A DNA stretch of 64,000 nucleotides from Blepharisma stoltei (GCA_914767885.1 CAJZBQ010000056.1:558001-622000), one strand, 5' to 3'; counted from the first letter of the stretch, positions 31,922 to 43,797 are shown. Translations and numbers: made by a program. Notes: generated by a model from the letters alone, not told the origin.

Positions 31922-33720
31922 CTATTCAGCCATGGTGTCAAGAACTTGAAGCTTGGCCTTAATTGACCCAATTAGGAAATTGTCAACGCTTGCACTTTGT
32001 TGAAGTGCTTTAACACTCGTCGGATTTGATAAATCAGCTTTGATTTTCTTCTCGATAAGCAGCTCTTTTTGCTTGATTTTCTTTATTTTTTCTTGAACCG
32101 GAGCATCTTGCAATTCATTTTCCCAATTGAAGTTTAAGTCTAAATCTTCTTGAGGATGCTCTTTTTCGTACTCTTCTCTTTGCTTTCTTCTCTCTCCCAA
32201 ATAATCAACGACTTTGACTTCTTTTTCAGGTTCTGCAGGAGGGGTGCTAACTTTCTTAGCCTTTTTGAATGGCTTTTTTTTCTTTTCAGGCTCTGGCCGA
32301 TTTTCTTCAACTGTGTTTTCTAGAGTTTTTGCTGCTCTTTTTGGTATTGGATTTTTAATTTTATCAATTCTCTCCTGCAACTCTTGCTGCTTAAATTTAT
32401 CAATTGTTGGTGAAAACATTTCTTTGACGATCTCGGCATATCTCGTCTTTTTCTCTATCATTTTAAGCCTTTCTAAGTTAGCCAAATTTTGGGCTTCTTT
32501 TTGCTGCTTTTCTTGCTCAATAATTTTGACACTCCAAGTCGTTGATAAGTTTGAGTTGGATCTTACCTTGAAGTCAAGCTTTTTCGCCGTTATTTCTTTC
32601 TCAGTCTTTTGAGCTTGTTCTTGCTTTAAGGATTCATACCATTTAGCATGCTCTGATAGCTGATCTTGCCTTATCGGCTGATATAGCATTCTTTTTTTAG
32701 CAAGTTCTGCTTTTCTTTTTTCTAATTCAGGCATTTCAATATCACTCTTGAATTTTTCTTCTATTTTCACAAAAAGTGGCTTTTGCTTTTTGATTTCTTC
32801 GAATTCTTGCTTTCGCTTTTGAATTTCTTCAAGCTCTCTTTGCCTTTGCAGCTTTTTTTGCTGCATCCTTTCAAGTTCGCTTTGGTACTGTTCTTCTTTT
32901 TTTCTTTTTATTTCTTCTTCTTGCACTTGTTTTGCTTTTTTATCTTCATCGATCATTTTTTCTAGTTCTTGTATATGCTTTTTTATTTTTTTGGCTCGCT
33001 TTTGCTGCTCTAGGAAGTAATTGTGAACGACTTTAGTGTTTTCTTCACTTTTTTTCTTTTCGACATTAAAGAATTCTTGTCTTACTCTAGAGTTTTGAAG
33101 GTTTAGCTTACTCCCCTTTCGAGAGAAAGATTTATTTGCTTTTAAAGGGCATATTTTTTTTGGGTATTTAAAAAATATTTTCAGATTTTTAAAAAATTTA
33201 ATAAAAATTTGTGAGAGATAACGTTATATAGTTTTTGAGCGCCATTTTGGATCGGGCTATATCAATTAATAATTATATATAAAAATAATATAATAAATAT
33301 TTTTATATGCAAGTGTTCAATTTTCCAAAAAATAAGGATTTTTCTAAAGGTCTTGCTGCTCTCAAAGAGGATGTTAGGGTTTTGCTCCATATCTTCGAAT
33401 GGGTTGAGTCCTTCAATGGATTCAGCAATTGTGGAAAGTTTGGCTTCAAGCTGCTTTTTAAGTCTTTTAGCCTCTCTAAGTTTTGCTTTTCTCAGATTAA
33501 GCTCGACGTCAGCGGAATTAAGTTTCAGAAGACTTTTATCGATCAGCTGTTTTATACTGAATTTCTGAGACTGGTTAGTCCTTGATGAGAAGGTTTTCTT
33601 TATGAAGTCATTTGAAATGATTTTTGAGGTTGCATTGTTGATTGTTTGCTGGGAAATCTCTATTGACTGAGGAGTTAGTTTAGATGTTGTAAGCACATCT
33701 GATAGGAATGAGCTGGCCAT
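31922..33720 (-). CDS. Lys/Glu-rich coiled-coil protein with one IES
   Basis: Minus-strand ATG 33720. The first part (FSIKQLIDKSLLKLNSADVE, LREAKRLKKQLEAKLSTIAE) is cut by an IES (33109-33344). Excision joins ACC TTT to AAG CTA AAC and the frame continues (QNSRVRQEFFNVEKKKSEEN) into a very long charged helix (EEEIKRKKEEQYQSELERMQ) to TAA 31922; about 520 residues. The end has a basic Pro-rich patch and WENELQDAPVQEKIKK. It lies 66 bp from the NEK gene, same strand. A cytoskeletal role is likely from composition only. Confidence 0.75.
33109..33344 (-). mobile_element. Degenerate family A IES, 236 bp
   Basis: TA 33109 and TA 33345. The left end TACTCCCCTTTCGAGAG retains the C cap; the other end, read on the minus strand, TAGAAAAATCCTTATTTTTT, is a close match to the family A spacer (AGAAAAATCGCTATTTTTT). 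Stops occur inside. Removal restores the frame of the coiled-coil gene. Confidence 0.75.
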
Positions 33721-33754
33721 ACTTATAATAAATTATTATTCTTCTTAATGCAAC

Positions 33755-34187
33755 ACTTTTTAAAAGATGGCGAGTTAAGCATAGGTTTGGAGTGACTAGC
33801 AAGTTAATTCCAGCCTCAGATTAGTGGACTCCATACTTTTAGTTGAGCCTGGGCGAGTTTTTGCCTCATTAGGACTCCATGACTTGCTTTTTCCATTGTC
33901 TCGGAGACGCAGACGAAAAAAACTAAAGGCATAATGTCGATTCTTACTTCTGAAGCAATCATAGCCTAATAAAAACAAGGTAGTCCAGAAGGGGGCAATG
34001 TGCATAGTCTTTTATTCCATGGCTAAATTCAAGCATGTTTGGGTGAGTCTTCCCAAGAGACTGCTGACATCAATAAGAAAAGGGTATATGACACCTATGC
34101 TCAGGACCACATCGAGCCTGAAACTGACCTGAGGCTGCGAGGGGCAAGATAATCTCCAGAGACCCGCTATAATCTAAGTCAATCTAA
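33755..34187 (+). mobile_element. Possible SINE-like element 3
   Basis: A GC-richer island without a credible gene. Flanks carry TCTTAATGCAAC (33743-33754) and TCTTAATGTAAC (34188-34199), a possible target duplication with one mismatch. The right end CTATAATCTAAGTCAATCTAA is tail-like. Weaker than elements 1, 2 and 62951. The minus-strand ORF at 33796-34005 has no recognisable domain. Confidence 0.35.
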
Positions 34188-34199
34188 TCTTAATGTAAC

Positions 34200-34634
34200 T
34201 GCTTTGATTAAGAGTTATTTTTTACTAGAATCGAAACTGTTGTTAGATAAATATGTTAATTAAGATTAATTTAGTGCAAAATAGGCAGTTATTTAGACTA
34301 ATAATCTCTGGATATGAATGCAAGAAAGCATTTTTCAGCTTAAATAATATTAATTCAATTGAAATCTAAATTGCTGCAATTAAATTATAAAGATATAGAA
34401 TTAAAAATTTATTATGAAATAGTTCCTTATCCCAATTTCAGCTATAGAGGGGTAAATCCTGTCCGCAATTAGTGAAATTAAATTATTTTCTGTTCTTAAA
34501 GATCTAGCAAAATTTTAATAAAACCTTCTCTAGGTTAAAAACATCTCTGGTTTATTTTAATTAAATTGAAGCTATCTATTTTTATTTTCTATTGGCACCT
34601 CGAAAAGTTTTCCCTCTTTAATTTTATTTAATTT
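34200..34634. other. AT-rich intergenic region
   Basis: No feature supported. It contains the 5' flank of the gene at 34635. Confidence 0.5.
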
Positions 34635-35459
34635 ATGGAAAAGAATTTATTTGCCATATGCAGAAAAGAACCAATTGAAGATGACAGCGGAGAAATCCTT
34701 TCAGACAAGACAGCATTATATTCTTTATGTTTAGAAAATCTTGTTCTCACTTCAGTGCCAGCAACTATTTTTATCATTATGGCAATTTCTCGGTTTTGTC
34801 CTTTAGTAGCTCAATTTCCAACTCCAAAATACAGTAAACTCACAAAAAATTCAAAATTTATCCTAACCCTATGTTTATTCCTTTCAATTTATCCTATCAT
34901 TCAACTTGCAGCATTAATTACAAATAAGCATGCAGGGGGAATTACCGTATATTATGCAATTACTGAATCTTTAGCATGATTTTTAAGCGGATGCGTAGTA
35001 TTTATAGAAGAACTAAAAGGACTCCCAAGATCATGAATGCTTTACAGCTACTGAGGAATTTCATTTATTTCATCGTTATTAAAATCTCTCACAAGAATTT
35101 ATGTGCTATTTAAAGATGAATTTATATGCTGGAGCTGATTTTTCCATTTAATTGAAAGTTTATGCTCACTCCTCCTTCTGTGAGTAACAAAAGCGTTGGA
35201 AAATCCCTCTCTGAAGCGAGAAATTTTTTAATATAAAAATTTGATGAAAAAATTTTTGATATATACTGTTGAATTTAAACATTTTGCATTTTAAAACTAA
35301 AAATAATTTTTTGTTTTCCATTTTTGCAAGTTAGAAAAAAAAATATTTGCTTAAAAATTCAAAAAAAAACTCCCTCGTGTGAACAATCAAAATTTTTTTG
35401 TTCGCACTCGAGGGGTAGTCAGCAACTATATTTTCATTAGCTCTCCCTGAAACCCGTAA
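34635..35459 (+). CDS. Small polytopic membrane protein, TMD0-like, with one IES
   Basis: ATG 34635; UGAs read as Trp (for example 34977). The IES 35161-35415 is removed to join AGT TTA to GTC AGC AAC, with stop TAA 35457; 189 residues. There are about five hydrophobic helices (LTSVPATIFIIMAIS, FILTLCLFLSIYPIIQLAAL, YYAITESLAWFLSGCVVFIE, YSYWGISFISS). The start (CRKEPIEDDSGEILSD) and helix order resemble the TMD0 region of ABCC transporters, but no ABC core follows: the next gene is an MFS protein. It may be a stand-alone TMD0-like protein or a fragment. Confidence 0.55.
35161..35415 (+). mobile_element. Degenerate family A IES, 255 bp
   Basis: TA 35161 to TA 35416. The left CTCCTTCTGTGAGTAACAAA is a decayed signature; the right end is a hairpin CTCGTGTGAACAATCAAAA against TTTTGTTCGCACTCGAGG. 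Excision extends the upstream frame to a stop 14 codons later, so frame support is weaker than for other copies. Confidence 0.65.
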
Positions 35460-35496
35460 TAGAACATATACAGTTGGATTTACACAGAATACACAA

Positions 35497-37727
35497 ATGA
35501 TCCCCTTTCTTCCAAAACTGCTTATTATTTGACTTATGGTAAATGGGCAGCTTCTTTATGGGTTGGCAGTTTTGATTTTACCATCATACGCATCAGAGCT
35601 TGATGCATCTCCTACATGAATTGGTTTAATTTTTGGAGCCTATGCAGCATCTATATTATTTTCATCCCCAATTTTTGCTAGCTTTCCCATAATATTATTA
35701 AACGATTCTATCTAAACTATATAAATTAACCCTTATCAGATAAATAATTTCATAAATCGCAATTTTTATATAATAAATAAATAAATTAGCTAACATTGAT
35801 AATAATTTATGAACTTAACTGTTTGAAGTTAAAAAGAAATTTAATAATCCGTTAGTTGTGTGCTACTGTCCATCCCTTTAAATTGGAGCAAAATTCTGTT
35901 CCAATTTAATTGGGATTAGTTTAAAAATTTTATATTAAATATTTTTAAAAAATTAATTAAAAATTTAATTGATTCTTACTTAAATTCTTATAGATTAGTT
36001 CTTGGATAGCTATGCCAGATTTCACATCCTTGCTTCGCTCCCTCTCTTGCAATCTTAAGGCATGTGTTGCTCCCTCCGAAAGAGGACTTGCACTCGCAAT
36101 CTGGAGGTAAAGACTCTGGATCACTGTGCGGTACACCACAGGGTTGCCCCTTCCGAAATTCAAAAGTGAATTTTCTGGTAAGCTATCCGCCAAAATGAAA
36201 TACTTAACAAAAATGATGGATCTGGCATCGCGCTGCGAAATTGAACAGAACACCCTTGGGCTTTCTGCGCTATCCCTTTCCAACTTCTAAGTCCATCGTC
36301 CCTCAAGATAAAACCTTGCTCTAGATGTAATGCGATCGGCAGCCCAACAGTGCGCTCCGCTAAACCAATAAAACCAGGCTGCACGCTGCTCTTCCTTCTG
36401 CAAGTCCTCAGACCAGTCTGGCTACTAGTATTTAGATGGCAGAAAGGTTCTCCATGCCATTTTTAAGCTTAATAATCGATTCAGCGTGAAAACCATCTAA
36501 ATAATATATACTTAAAGTTAGGTCTAAACTATTTTTTCAAAATTTCAACTATCAAATTTTTCTAATAAAATAAATTAAAGAGGTTTAAAGTAAGAAATTT
36601 TTTGATATTTTGTTAAAACTTAAAAGGTTGACAATAAAATATTTATTTTATTTATTTAAATATTTTTTTCAGAAATTATTTTTACCCCTCATCCTTAATA
36701 AACAGCGAGTCATTAATCAAGGATGGAGTGGAAGAGTAAGCTTTCTGTAAAATTAACATAGGAAATCTTTGGAAGAGTAAAAATAATTGTATTGGGAAGT
36801 TTCACCCTAAGTTTTGCAACTCTGCTTTTTGCTTTTTCTGATTCAATTTGGATGCTCATTTTCTCAAGAATACTTCAAGGTGTTGCTGCAGCGGCGAACT
36901 TTACTCCAGCTCTAGCATTGATCACTGACATTTCGCCTTCCCATAAACTTGGTGAGGTTTTAGGAGAAATTACAGGATGAAGTGGATTGGGGATGCTTAT
37001 AGGCCCTCCTTTAGGAGGAATATTGTATCATCTTGGAGGGTATTCATTCCCATTCATTATAGGATCTGCAATTACCTTCATTCAGGCTGTGGCTGTATTT
37101 GTATTTCTAAAAGATACGGAGAAAAAAAAAGAAAACACTTCAGGGAAATTAAGTTTATTTAGAGGGGAATTTATAGAGATTATTGGAGTAATTATAATTG
37201 GATCTGGAAGTTTAACAATGCTTGAGCCAATGATTCCCCTGATTTTATATTCAAAATTCGCTATCAACCCTCTACAAATGGGGCTTATATTAGCACTTTC
37301 AGTGCTCTCATTTGGCACTATCTCACCGCTTGCTGGGAAAATATCAGATCGTTCAGGAAGAAGGCCAATAATTATAGTTGGAATGCTCTTTTTAGGTGTT
37401 TTGCTGCCTCTTGTTTGCCTACCAGACTCAATATTGCTTGAAACATTTTGTATGGCTCTAATTGGTGCAGCATCTTCGCTAGTGATGGTTCCAGTCCTAC
37501 CCGAGCTCGCAGACACAGTAAGAAAAGTGGAATCATCTAACTATGAGCAAATTTACGCAACTTTTAATTCAAGCTATGCAGTTGGAAATATTGCGGGGCC
37601 TGTTTTAGGAGGATTACTTATAAGCTATTTAGGTTTCGCATATACACTTATTTGTTTTGCTTTGCTTATAATTGGCTATGCAATATTTTTGGCAATTGCT
37701 TCGCAAAGCAATAAGGCGTTAGAATAA
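35497..37727 (+). CDS. MFS transporter, split by a 1058-bp IES and one 15-nt intron
   Basis: ATG 35497; 182 coding bases; IES 35679-36736; 10 bases; intron GTAAAATTAACATAG (36747-36761); then to TAA 37727, about 385 residues. Excision and splicing assemble SPIFAKLSEIFGRVKII, the MFS loop-2 motif (G-x-L-S-x-R-x-G-R-K type), which is split between the IES and the intron in the germline. TM1-2 are LYGLAVLILPSYASELDASP and IGLIFGAYAASILF. The later half has the second loop motif PLAGKISDRSGRRPIIIVG and the typical FNSSYAVGNIAGPVLGGLL. The closest look is the drug/vesicular amine antiporter branch; substrate unknown. Confidence 0.88.
35679..36736 (+). mobile_element. 1058-bp composite IES inside the MFS gene
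   Basis: TA 35679 and TA 36737. Excision joins ATT TTT GCT to AAG CTT TCT, completing a conserved MFS motif. The interior carries a family B-like hairpin (CCCTTTAAATTGGAGCAAA, 35875-35918), a GC-rich SINE-like insert on the minus strand (35976-36472), and near the right end an inverted repeat CATCCTTAAT ... ATCAAGGATG (about 36690-36726). Confidence 0.85.
35976..36472 (-). mobile_element. SINE-like element 4, nested in the MFS IES
   Basis: A GC-rich island in AT-rich IES DNA. On the minus strand it ends TTTAAGTAA, like the tails of the other elements. It is flanked by TAATTGATTC (35966-35975) and TAATCGATTC (36473-36482), a possible duplication with one mismatch. Two overlapping minus-strand ORFs (36384-36160 and 36283-35957) show no domain I recognise. 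Confidence 0.5.
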
Positions 37728-38056
37728 TTGCTGTACACTATTATAGTCCTTCCTGCAAATTCATAGATTCAATAGCTTCAATATATAGATCCTTTAAGAG
37801 AAATATTCAATTTAAATTTAATTATCATTTAGAATTAAATAGTTAATATAGGAAAGTACAATTTTTGATATCATCTTTTGAAATGAAAAATTGGTCTCTT
37901 GATTATTGAAGCTAAATAATTATTATATTTTTACTAAAAGTCAGCATTTAAATATTATTTGTATTTCATAGACTTTGGGGGGCAAGTCAAAAGAATGCAT
38001 TAGCTATATTCACACAAAGAAAAGAGCAAGTTGGTATAATTAATAGAAATTATAAA
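37728..38056. other. AT-rich intergenic region
   Basis: About 330 bases between converging genes; no feature supported. Confidence 0.5.
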
Positions 38057-38989
38057 TTATTGGATATTTTTTTGAAGATTTGGATAATTAGAATAGTCAG
38101 ATTGAGCGGGTGGCCTACTTAAGTCTGCAATGCGAATTTCATTCGGTATAAGTATTTGCGGCAATGGTCCAAAAGATGCTTCAGGCTGATTCGCCTGTGT
38201 GTAACTTGGGAATAAGCCAGGAATTTGCTCTCCTTGATTTGGAAGTATAGGTGGTATCTGAAGTTCAAATTCTCCATGCTCTCCTTCTCTGTCTTTTCGC
38301 CTTTTATTTCTGTATGCTACAATTCCAAAGGGAAAAAAAGCAATAACCACTATAGGTATAAAAATTAATAAAAAGGTTGCCATCCCTGGTCCATTTCTCA
38401 TGCAGAGATTTGGCGATTCAAGACTACGAGTGGAGTGACCGTTATTGTAGTGTTGAGCAATCTCGTTACAGTCACCATCATAAACACCTTTTGCGTTAAT
38501 TAACCAGACGAAGAAGGCAATATAATGTCCAATACAAGAGCACGTAGAACATACAAATGAACAAAAAAAGCAATTCACGCTATAAGCAAAAGCAATGAGA
38601 ACAATTGCCCATGCTACAAGAGCAGCAATTGAAAGAATATCAAAAAGTATAAAAGTTGAGCCTGATCCATTTAAATGATGAAACATATCGCATCAAGCTT
38701 TATAAGGATTTGCTATGCCACTCTGGTTAAATTTGCAATAGTAATCTTCCTTGTCTTGATAAGATGAATCAGTATCTTGTCCATCATATTCAGTTAGTCT
38801 TAAAATAGCACCTTTGAAAGAATTGAAGTCATTTCCTTGATTTTTAGACAAATCAAGCTCTACCCAACTATCTGTTATTAAACTGAAAAGTATGCAAGCT
38901 ATAATAACAAGCTGCAGACCTGCAAATACTGCTCAAAATATTCGGTGATCTTTATTTCAAATTTTTAGCTCTAGAACAGTCAATTTCAT
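38057..38989 (-). CDS. Four-TM protein, paralogue 1
   Basis: Minus-strand ATG 38989 to TAA 38057, 310 residues; several UGAs are Trp. It has TM1 (GLQLVIIACILFSLI), then an extracellular loop with WVELDLS, DYYCKFN and WCDMF. TM2-TM3 form a Cys-rich stretch (CFFCSFVCSTCSCIGHYIAF). A second loop has VYDGDCNEIAQ and CMRNGP, then TM4 (IFIPIVVIAFFPFGIVAY), a basic stop (RNKRRKDREGE) and a Pro-rich cytosolic tail. The layout is claudin/tetraspan-like, but no such family signature is certain. It is clearly homologous to the gene at 41920-43267, including identical total length. Confidence 0.85.
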
Positions 38990-39206
38990 CTTGAATTAAT
39001 TTTTGCTTAATTTGTTAATCATTCTTTGAAAGCAAATGGTATTGGCAATAATAAGCAGTATAACTGAAATATAGCGAATTAATAACTCCCCAAAATAATT
39101 TTATATAAAATTATTTTTAAAATTAACCTCATCCGAGCGATTTTCATATAGAATTTTAGAAAATATATTTATAGTTGATATAATCAATAAACTTTTTTTA
39201 TTTAGC

Positions 39207-39964
39207 ATGGAAGAAATAGGTCGGACCTATTCACCTGAGAAAAAGCTGTTCTGGTTATATAATCAGAAATTGTGCAGTATCAGAGATCGATCAGACAGTA
39301 TTGATTCCAAAAATGACATGTTATCCTGAGACCAAGAACTCTGATGAAGTGCTTGGTGATGAAAAAAATTTTTTGATGAAGACGAATTTGGGTGTGAGGA
39401 TTGGGAAGATGAAGAAATTGAGAAAGAGGATGGAGAAGAAAGCGGATTAGCTGAAAAGGTTTATTAATGGGGACTTAGACAGCAAGGCGAAATCTTAGAT
39501 GACAGAGAGATGATGATTACAATCATCTTTAAACAAAGAGAAATTCCAGTATCGATAAATCAAAATACGAATTTATATCAAATACTCTATGAAAGGGACT
39601 TTCATTGTGCTGAGAATGAAACTCGAAGCAAATAGCTCCTGAGGGAAAATGTGAGGCTGAGGTTAAAGCATTTGACGATGAGCCAATTGAAAAATTTATT
39701 GGAGAAACTGAAAAAGATGTAGCTAAAGAAATAGCTGAAGAGGCAACAGAAAGAAGTTACTGAAGAAATAGGTGAAGGAATGGATAGAGAAAGTGAAATG
39801 AAGAAATCAGTAAAGGAGATGATGAGGAAGAAGCATATAGGCACAGAAGCAGATCAACAAGCAGATATGGATGAAGATGCAAGTCACTGTGAAGTTGAGA
39901 AAATTTGGAAGAAAAGAATAAAAAAAGCTCATAAGAGCTTCAACATTGCGAAGGCAATGCTATA
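39207..39964 (+). pseudogene. Degenerate acidic-protein gene
   Basis: ATG 39207 opens 92 codons with many UGA-Trp (WDQELWWSAWWWKKFF by this code, then DEDEFGCEDWEDEEIE) and stops at TAA near 39466. Further coding-like acidic segments follow in other frames: GKCEAEVKAFDDEPIEKFI then KDVAKEIAEEATE near 39635-39755, and from 39761 EVTEEIGEGMDRESEMKKSV to TAA 39964. At least two frame changes are needed and no 15/16-nt intron explains them. It is best read as a decaying gene, less likely as a gene with unrecognised small IESs. Confidence 0.4.
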
Positions 39965-40250
39965 ATTAATGATGATAATGATGATGATATAATGAATAAA
40001 AATTGTATATCTTATTTTATATATAATGCTTTTTCATGATCCTTTATTCTCCACAATTAATCAAACTTTTCAAGGTCGAAGCCTATCAGATAGAAGAGGA
40101 GTAACAGCACATTAGAAACTGATTTCAGATACTTTACAAATTTGGTGAAAATATAGAAGCATTAAAATGAAACTTTATATATATATCCTTATTAAATATT
40201 TAACAACATTCTATTTAATAGTTTTAAAATATTTATTTCAGTCTGATACT
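39965..40250. other. AT-rich intergenic region
   Basis: No feature supported. Confidence 0.45.
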
Positions 40251-41038
40251 TACTCCCCCCCTTTAAATTAGAAACTAAAAATTTTGTTCCAATTTAAAGG
40301 GGTTAAGAAAAATTTTTTTTTAAAAAAATTTATATAAAATTTAAAAAAAAAAAATTTCAAAAATTTATCGAATTAGATTAATAAATTTGTTTAATAAAAT
40401 GCTATTTACTCTTTATCCTTTAAAACAAAGCAAGATATAACTAAAATTTTATTATTAATTAATACGCCACTATTAATTGGTATCAAAACTATTTACGCAA
40501 AAATTATTATTATTTTTGATAAAAAAAAATTTAAAAAAAAAAAAATTTTAGAAAATTTATTAATCAAAGTGCTAATTTTGTTTAAATAAGATGCTATTTA
40601 TACTCTATTCTTTAAAATAAAGCAAGAGATAAGTAAATTTTGAATTTTTGTAAAGAATTCGTATTGAATTTATATCAAAGCGATTTAAATAAAAAATATC
40701 ATTTTTATCAAAAAAAATAAATTTTTTTTGAAATTATTTTAAAAACAAAAAAAATTAAATTTTTTTAAAAATTTACAATTAAGGATAATAAATTTATTTA
40801 AATAAGATGCTCTTTATACTCTATTCTTTAAACAAGAGCAGGATACAACTAAATTTTTAATTTTAGTTAAGAAGAAGCATTTAAAAATTATATCAAAACT
40901 TTTTACATAAAAATTATGATTATATATATATAAAATTGTTTATTATAAAATTAAATTTTGTTCCATTTAAAGGGGGGTTAATTTACCAAAAAAGTGTAAA
41001 TTTTACCTATATTTTGTTCCAATTTAAAGGGGGGGAGT
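40251..41038 (-). mobile_element. Family B IES-like element with internal tandem repeats
   Basis: TA 40251 and TA 41039, 788 bp. The left end is a hairpin of TTTAAATTAGAAAC / GTTCCAATTTAAAG; the right end has two inverse signature copies with the spacer, so its orientation is opposite to 42835. The interior has three diverged tandem units of about 200 bp starting near 40370, 40565 and 40790, each with a GATGCTATTTATACTC-like block followed by a TTTAAAACAAAGCAAGATA-like block. Intergenic. Confidence 0.75.
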
Positions 41039-41919
41039 TAGATAAATTGTCTCAACAATTATCATGCTTCTTAATAAATTTCTATTCCAAATCATTAAAA
41101 ATCGCAAATAGAAAAATTATATTAAATATATTTATATCTCATAAGCTTCTTATTGCATGATTTTTAATTTATTATCTTTTTTCTGCAAGTGATTTAGTTA
41201 TGCATGGCCTTTATTCTAAATTTTGAATAGTGGCCTCGCATTCAATCTTATATAACGCTAATTTATATAGTAAAGAGTAGACCCCTTAAAATATTATATG
41301 CCAAAAGCACGACTAAACTTAATGAAGGCATAAGGCAAAGCTTAATTACGCTATAATAAAGCCCATGGGATTATAAAATTGCAAGAGAACTAATTGAAAA
41401 AGATAAGATTTATTATTATATATTTCACATTCTTCAAGCTCGATAGTGCTATAAAATAAGTTTGTCCCTTATTCATCAAACATCTGCTTTCTTTCTTTAG
41501 CTTTTATATGAACATCAATTGATTATATGCTGCTTTTCTCTCAGATGCCTTGAAGTTTGACCCGGATAGATGTTTAAAAAGTTTTAATTGCTTGATGTCA
41601 TTAAATTTTTCTTACCTCATCTATCTTTGTTATTTTGTTAAGTGCCTATAAAACTTTTATAAATTTGAAAACCACACTCAACTCTTTTAATGCACGAGTC
41701 ATTTACTTATCGTTTCCTCACTTACTCTAAATTCTTCACTTGCAATTGATCGTATTTTACAATATTGTACTCTATTTAATGATATTTCATTTATACGAGT
41801 AATAAATTATTATAATTTGCTATACAATATTTTAGCAATACTTCAAGCTAGCATATGTTCGATCATCATCACTAACAAATCACATTTAGAATTAATTATC
41901 TAGATATAATAAATATGAA
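41039..41919. other. AT-rich intergenic region
   Basis: About 880 bases downstream of the converging four-TM gene. No ORF, hairpin or repeat supported. Confidence 0.5.
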
Positions 41920-43267
41920 TTAGTCAAGAGTTTTTTGGAATGTTGGATAGCTGTTTTGACCTGGCGGAGTAGGTTGCATGTTGAAACCATTCAAAGGATA
42001 CGGAATTCCATTTTGGATAGGCTCTTGCAAAGATGAGCCATATGGAACTCCTGCCTGAATCACTGGGTAACCTTGAACTATAATTGGAGTTTGCCCTCCA
42101 TTTTGAATTTGCAATGAATTTGGTATTTCTAGTGCAAACTCTTGTTTTTCGCCTTCTCGGTCTTGTTGTCTTTTGTTTCGATAAGCGATGCAGCCGATAG
42201 GTATATAAGCAATAACTACTATCGGTAAAAATACAGCTAAAAAAGTTGCTAAAATTGGTCCATCTCTAATGCAAAGTCGTGGAGGCTTAAGATCACTCTT
42301 ATAATCGCCATCATCAAAGCTTTCAGCAATGTCGTTGCAATTCCCATCATAATCTCCATTTGATACTGCCAGCCAGCTAAAAAACGCAATAAAATGCGCT
42401 ATTCATGAGCATGCAGAACAGCAAAATGAGCATGGAAGGCAATTAACACTAAACACAAATCCAATCAAGACTGCTCCCCAAGCAACCAGGCAACCTATTG
42501 AAATGATCTCAAATACTGCGAAAACTCCGAAGCCTCTGCGCAAATTGTCAAACATATCGCACCAGGCGTTATAAAGATTTGGCATAACGTTTGGGTTGGG
42601 ATCACAATAGTAGTCTGCTGCATCTTTATAAGATACTTCAATATCGTCTCCATTATAATGGGTTACTTCCATAATGCTTCCTTCAAAAGATTGAAAGTCT
42701 TCTCCTAACCCATCTGATATATCAAGTTTCACCCAGCTCTTTGTGCCAAGGCTGCCAACCATGCAAGCGATAATAAATAGTTGTAGGAATACAAATATTG
42801 CCCAACAGATTTTGTGATCGAAATTGCAAACTCTTACTCCCCCCCCTTTAAATTGAAACAAAATATAGGTAAAATTCCTACTTTTTTGGGAAATTACCCC
42901 CCCTTTAAATTGAAACAAAATTTTATTTATAATAGAAAATTTTATAGGTAAAAATCATTATTTTATATGTAAATACGTTAACACCCTATTTAATATGCTT
43001 CAAACATATAAGATTTAGAAATTAAACTCTATTTTGTCCAATTGCTATGGGGGAGAGTTAGAAGAATACCATTTCAGCAAGTTTACACTTTGAGATTGAG
43101 AAATTTATGAATTAATTTTTCATGAAAATTATAAAATTTTATCTCTGAAAAAATTTTTATATATAAAATTTTTTTATAAAAAAAAATTTCTTAACCCCCC
43201 TTTAAATTGAAACAAAATTTTTTGTTTCAATTTAAAGGGGGGGGGGAGTTAGCTTCACAATATTCAT
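41920..43267 (-). CDS. Four-TM protein, paralogue 2, split by a family B IES after codon 6
   Basis: Minus-strand ATG 43267 gives five codons and CTA, then the IES (42835-43249), then AGA GTT TGC to TAA 41920. The spliced product, MNIVKLRVCNFDHKICWAIF onward, is 310 residues, the same length as paralogue 1, and aligns along its whole length (WVKLDIS, DYYCDPN, WCDMFDNL, CLPCSFCCSACSW, YDGNCNDIAE, CIRDGPILATF, YRNKRQQDREGE). This is strong independent support for the IES boundaries. UGA 42403 is Trp. The tail is Pro/Gln/Asn-rich. Confidence 0.9.
42835..43249 (+). mobile_element. Family B IES, 415 bp (type copy)
   Basis: TA 42835 and TA 43250. The left end is poly-C plus CTTTAAATTGAAACAAAA, a spacer TAGGTAAAATTCCTACTTTT, then a second copy of the signature. 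The right end is a hairpin TTTAAATTGAAACAAAA / TTTTGTTTCAATTTAAA (43201-43236) with a poly-G cap. The excision point is fixed by the paralogue at 38057-38989. Confidence 0.92.
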
Positions 43268-43443
43268 TTTAGAAACTATAAATTATTTCTGGTTAAATGC
43301 TCTATTATATGAAAAAATAAAGGCCCATGAAAGGAATTTTTAATATAGTGAAAGCAAGCGATTTAATAGCCAACTTATTTGGTTTGCTTAAAAGAAAAAA
43401 TATAGAAGAATTAAAATGAATTTCTGTTATAGGAAATTTCGTC

Positions 43444-43797
43444 TAACTCCCCCCCCGTGAGTGAACAAAAAAATTTTGTTCACTCACAGAGGGGGTTAAT
43501 TTTTTTTTTAAAAAAATTTATATATAATTTTATAGAAAATATTTTTTTTTCGAAATTTAAAAAAATCTTAATTCGCAAAAATTGGAAAGCAAATATTAAT
43601 TTAATTTATAAAATTTATGTTTTAAAAAGCAATTCGTTTAAATTAAACAGAATTAACTCTAGATTTCATTATACTAGTTATCACTTATATATCAATTTTT
43701 TTTTCCTTAAAAAATTTTTGTTCACTCATAGAGGGTGGGTTTTTGGGCAAAAAATAGGGATTTTCTAATGGTTTTGTTCACTCACGGAGGGGGGGAG
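43444..43797 (-). mobile_element. Family A IES-like element, intergenic
   Basis: TA 43444 and TA 43798, 354 bp. The hairpin end is at the left (CGTGAGTGAACAAAA / TTTTGTTCACTCACAGA), the double-copy end at the right. It is nearly the reverse complement of the copy at 57379. It lies between paralogue 2 and the pseudogene. Confidence 0.8.

Noticed and set aside
35957..36384. Two overlapping minus-strand ORFs of 74 and 108 residues
   Set aside because: They lie in a GC-rich insert inside an IES, show no domain, and the frames conflict. Kept as part of a SINE-like element.
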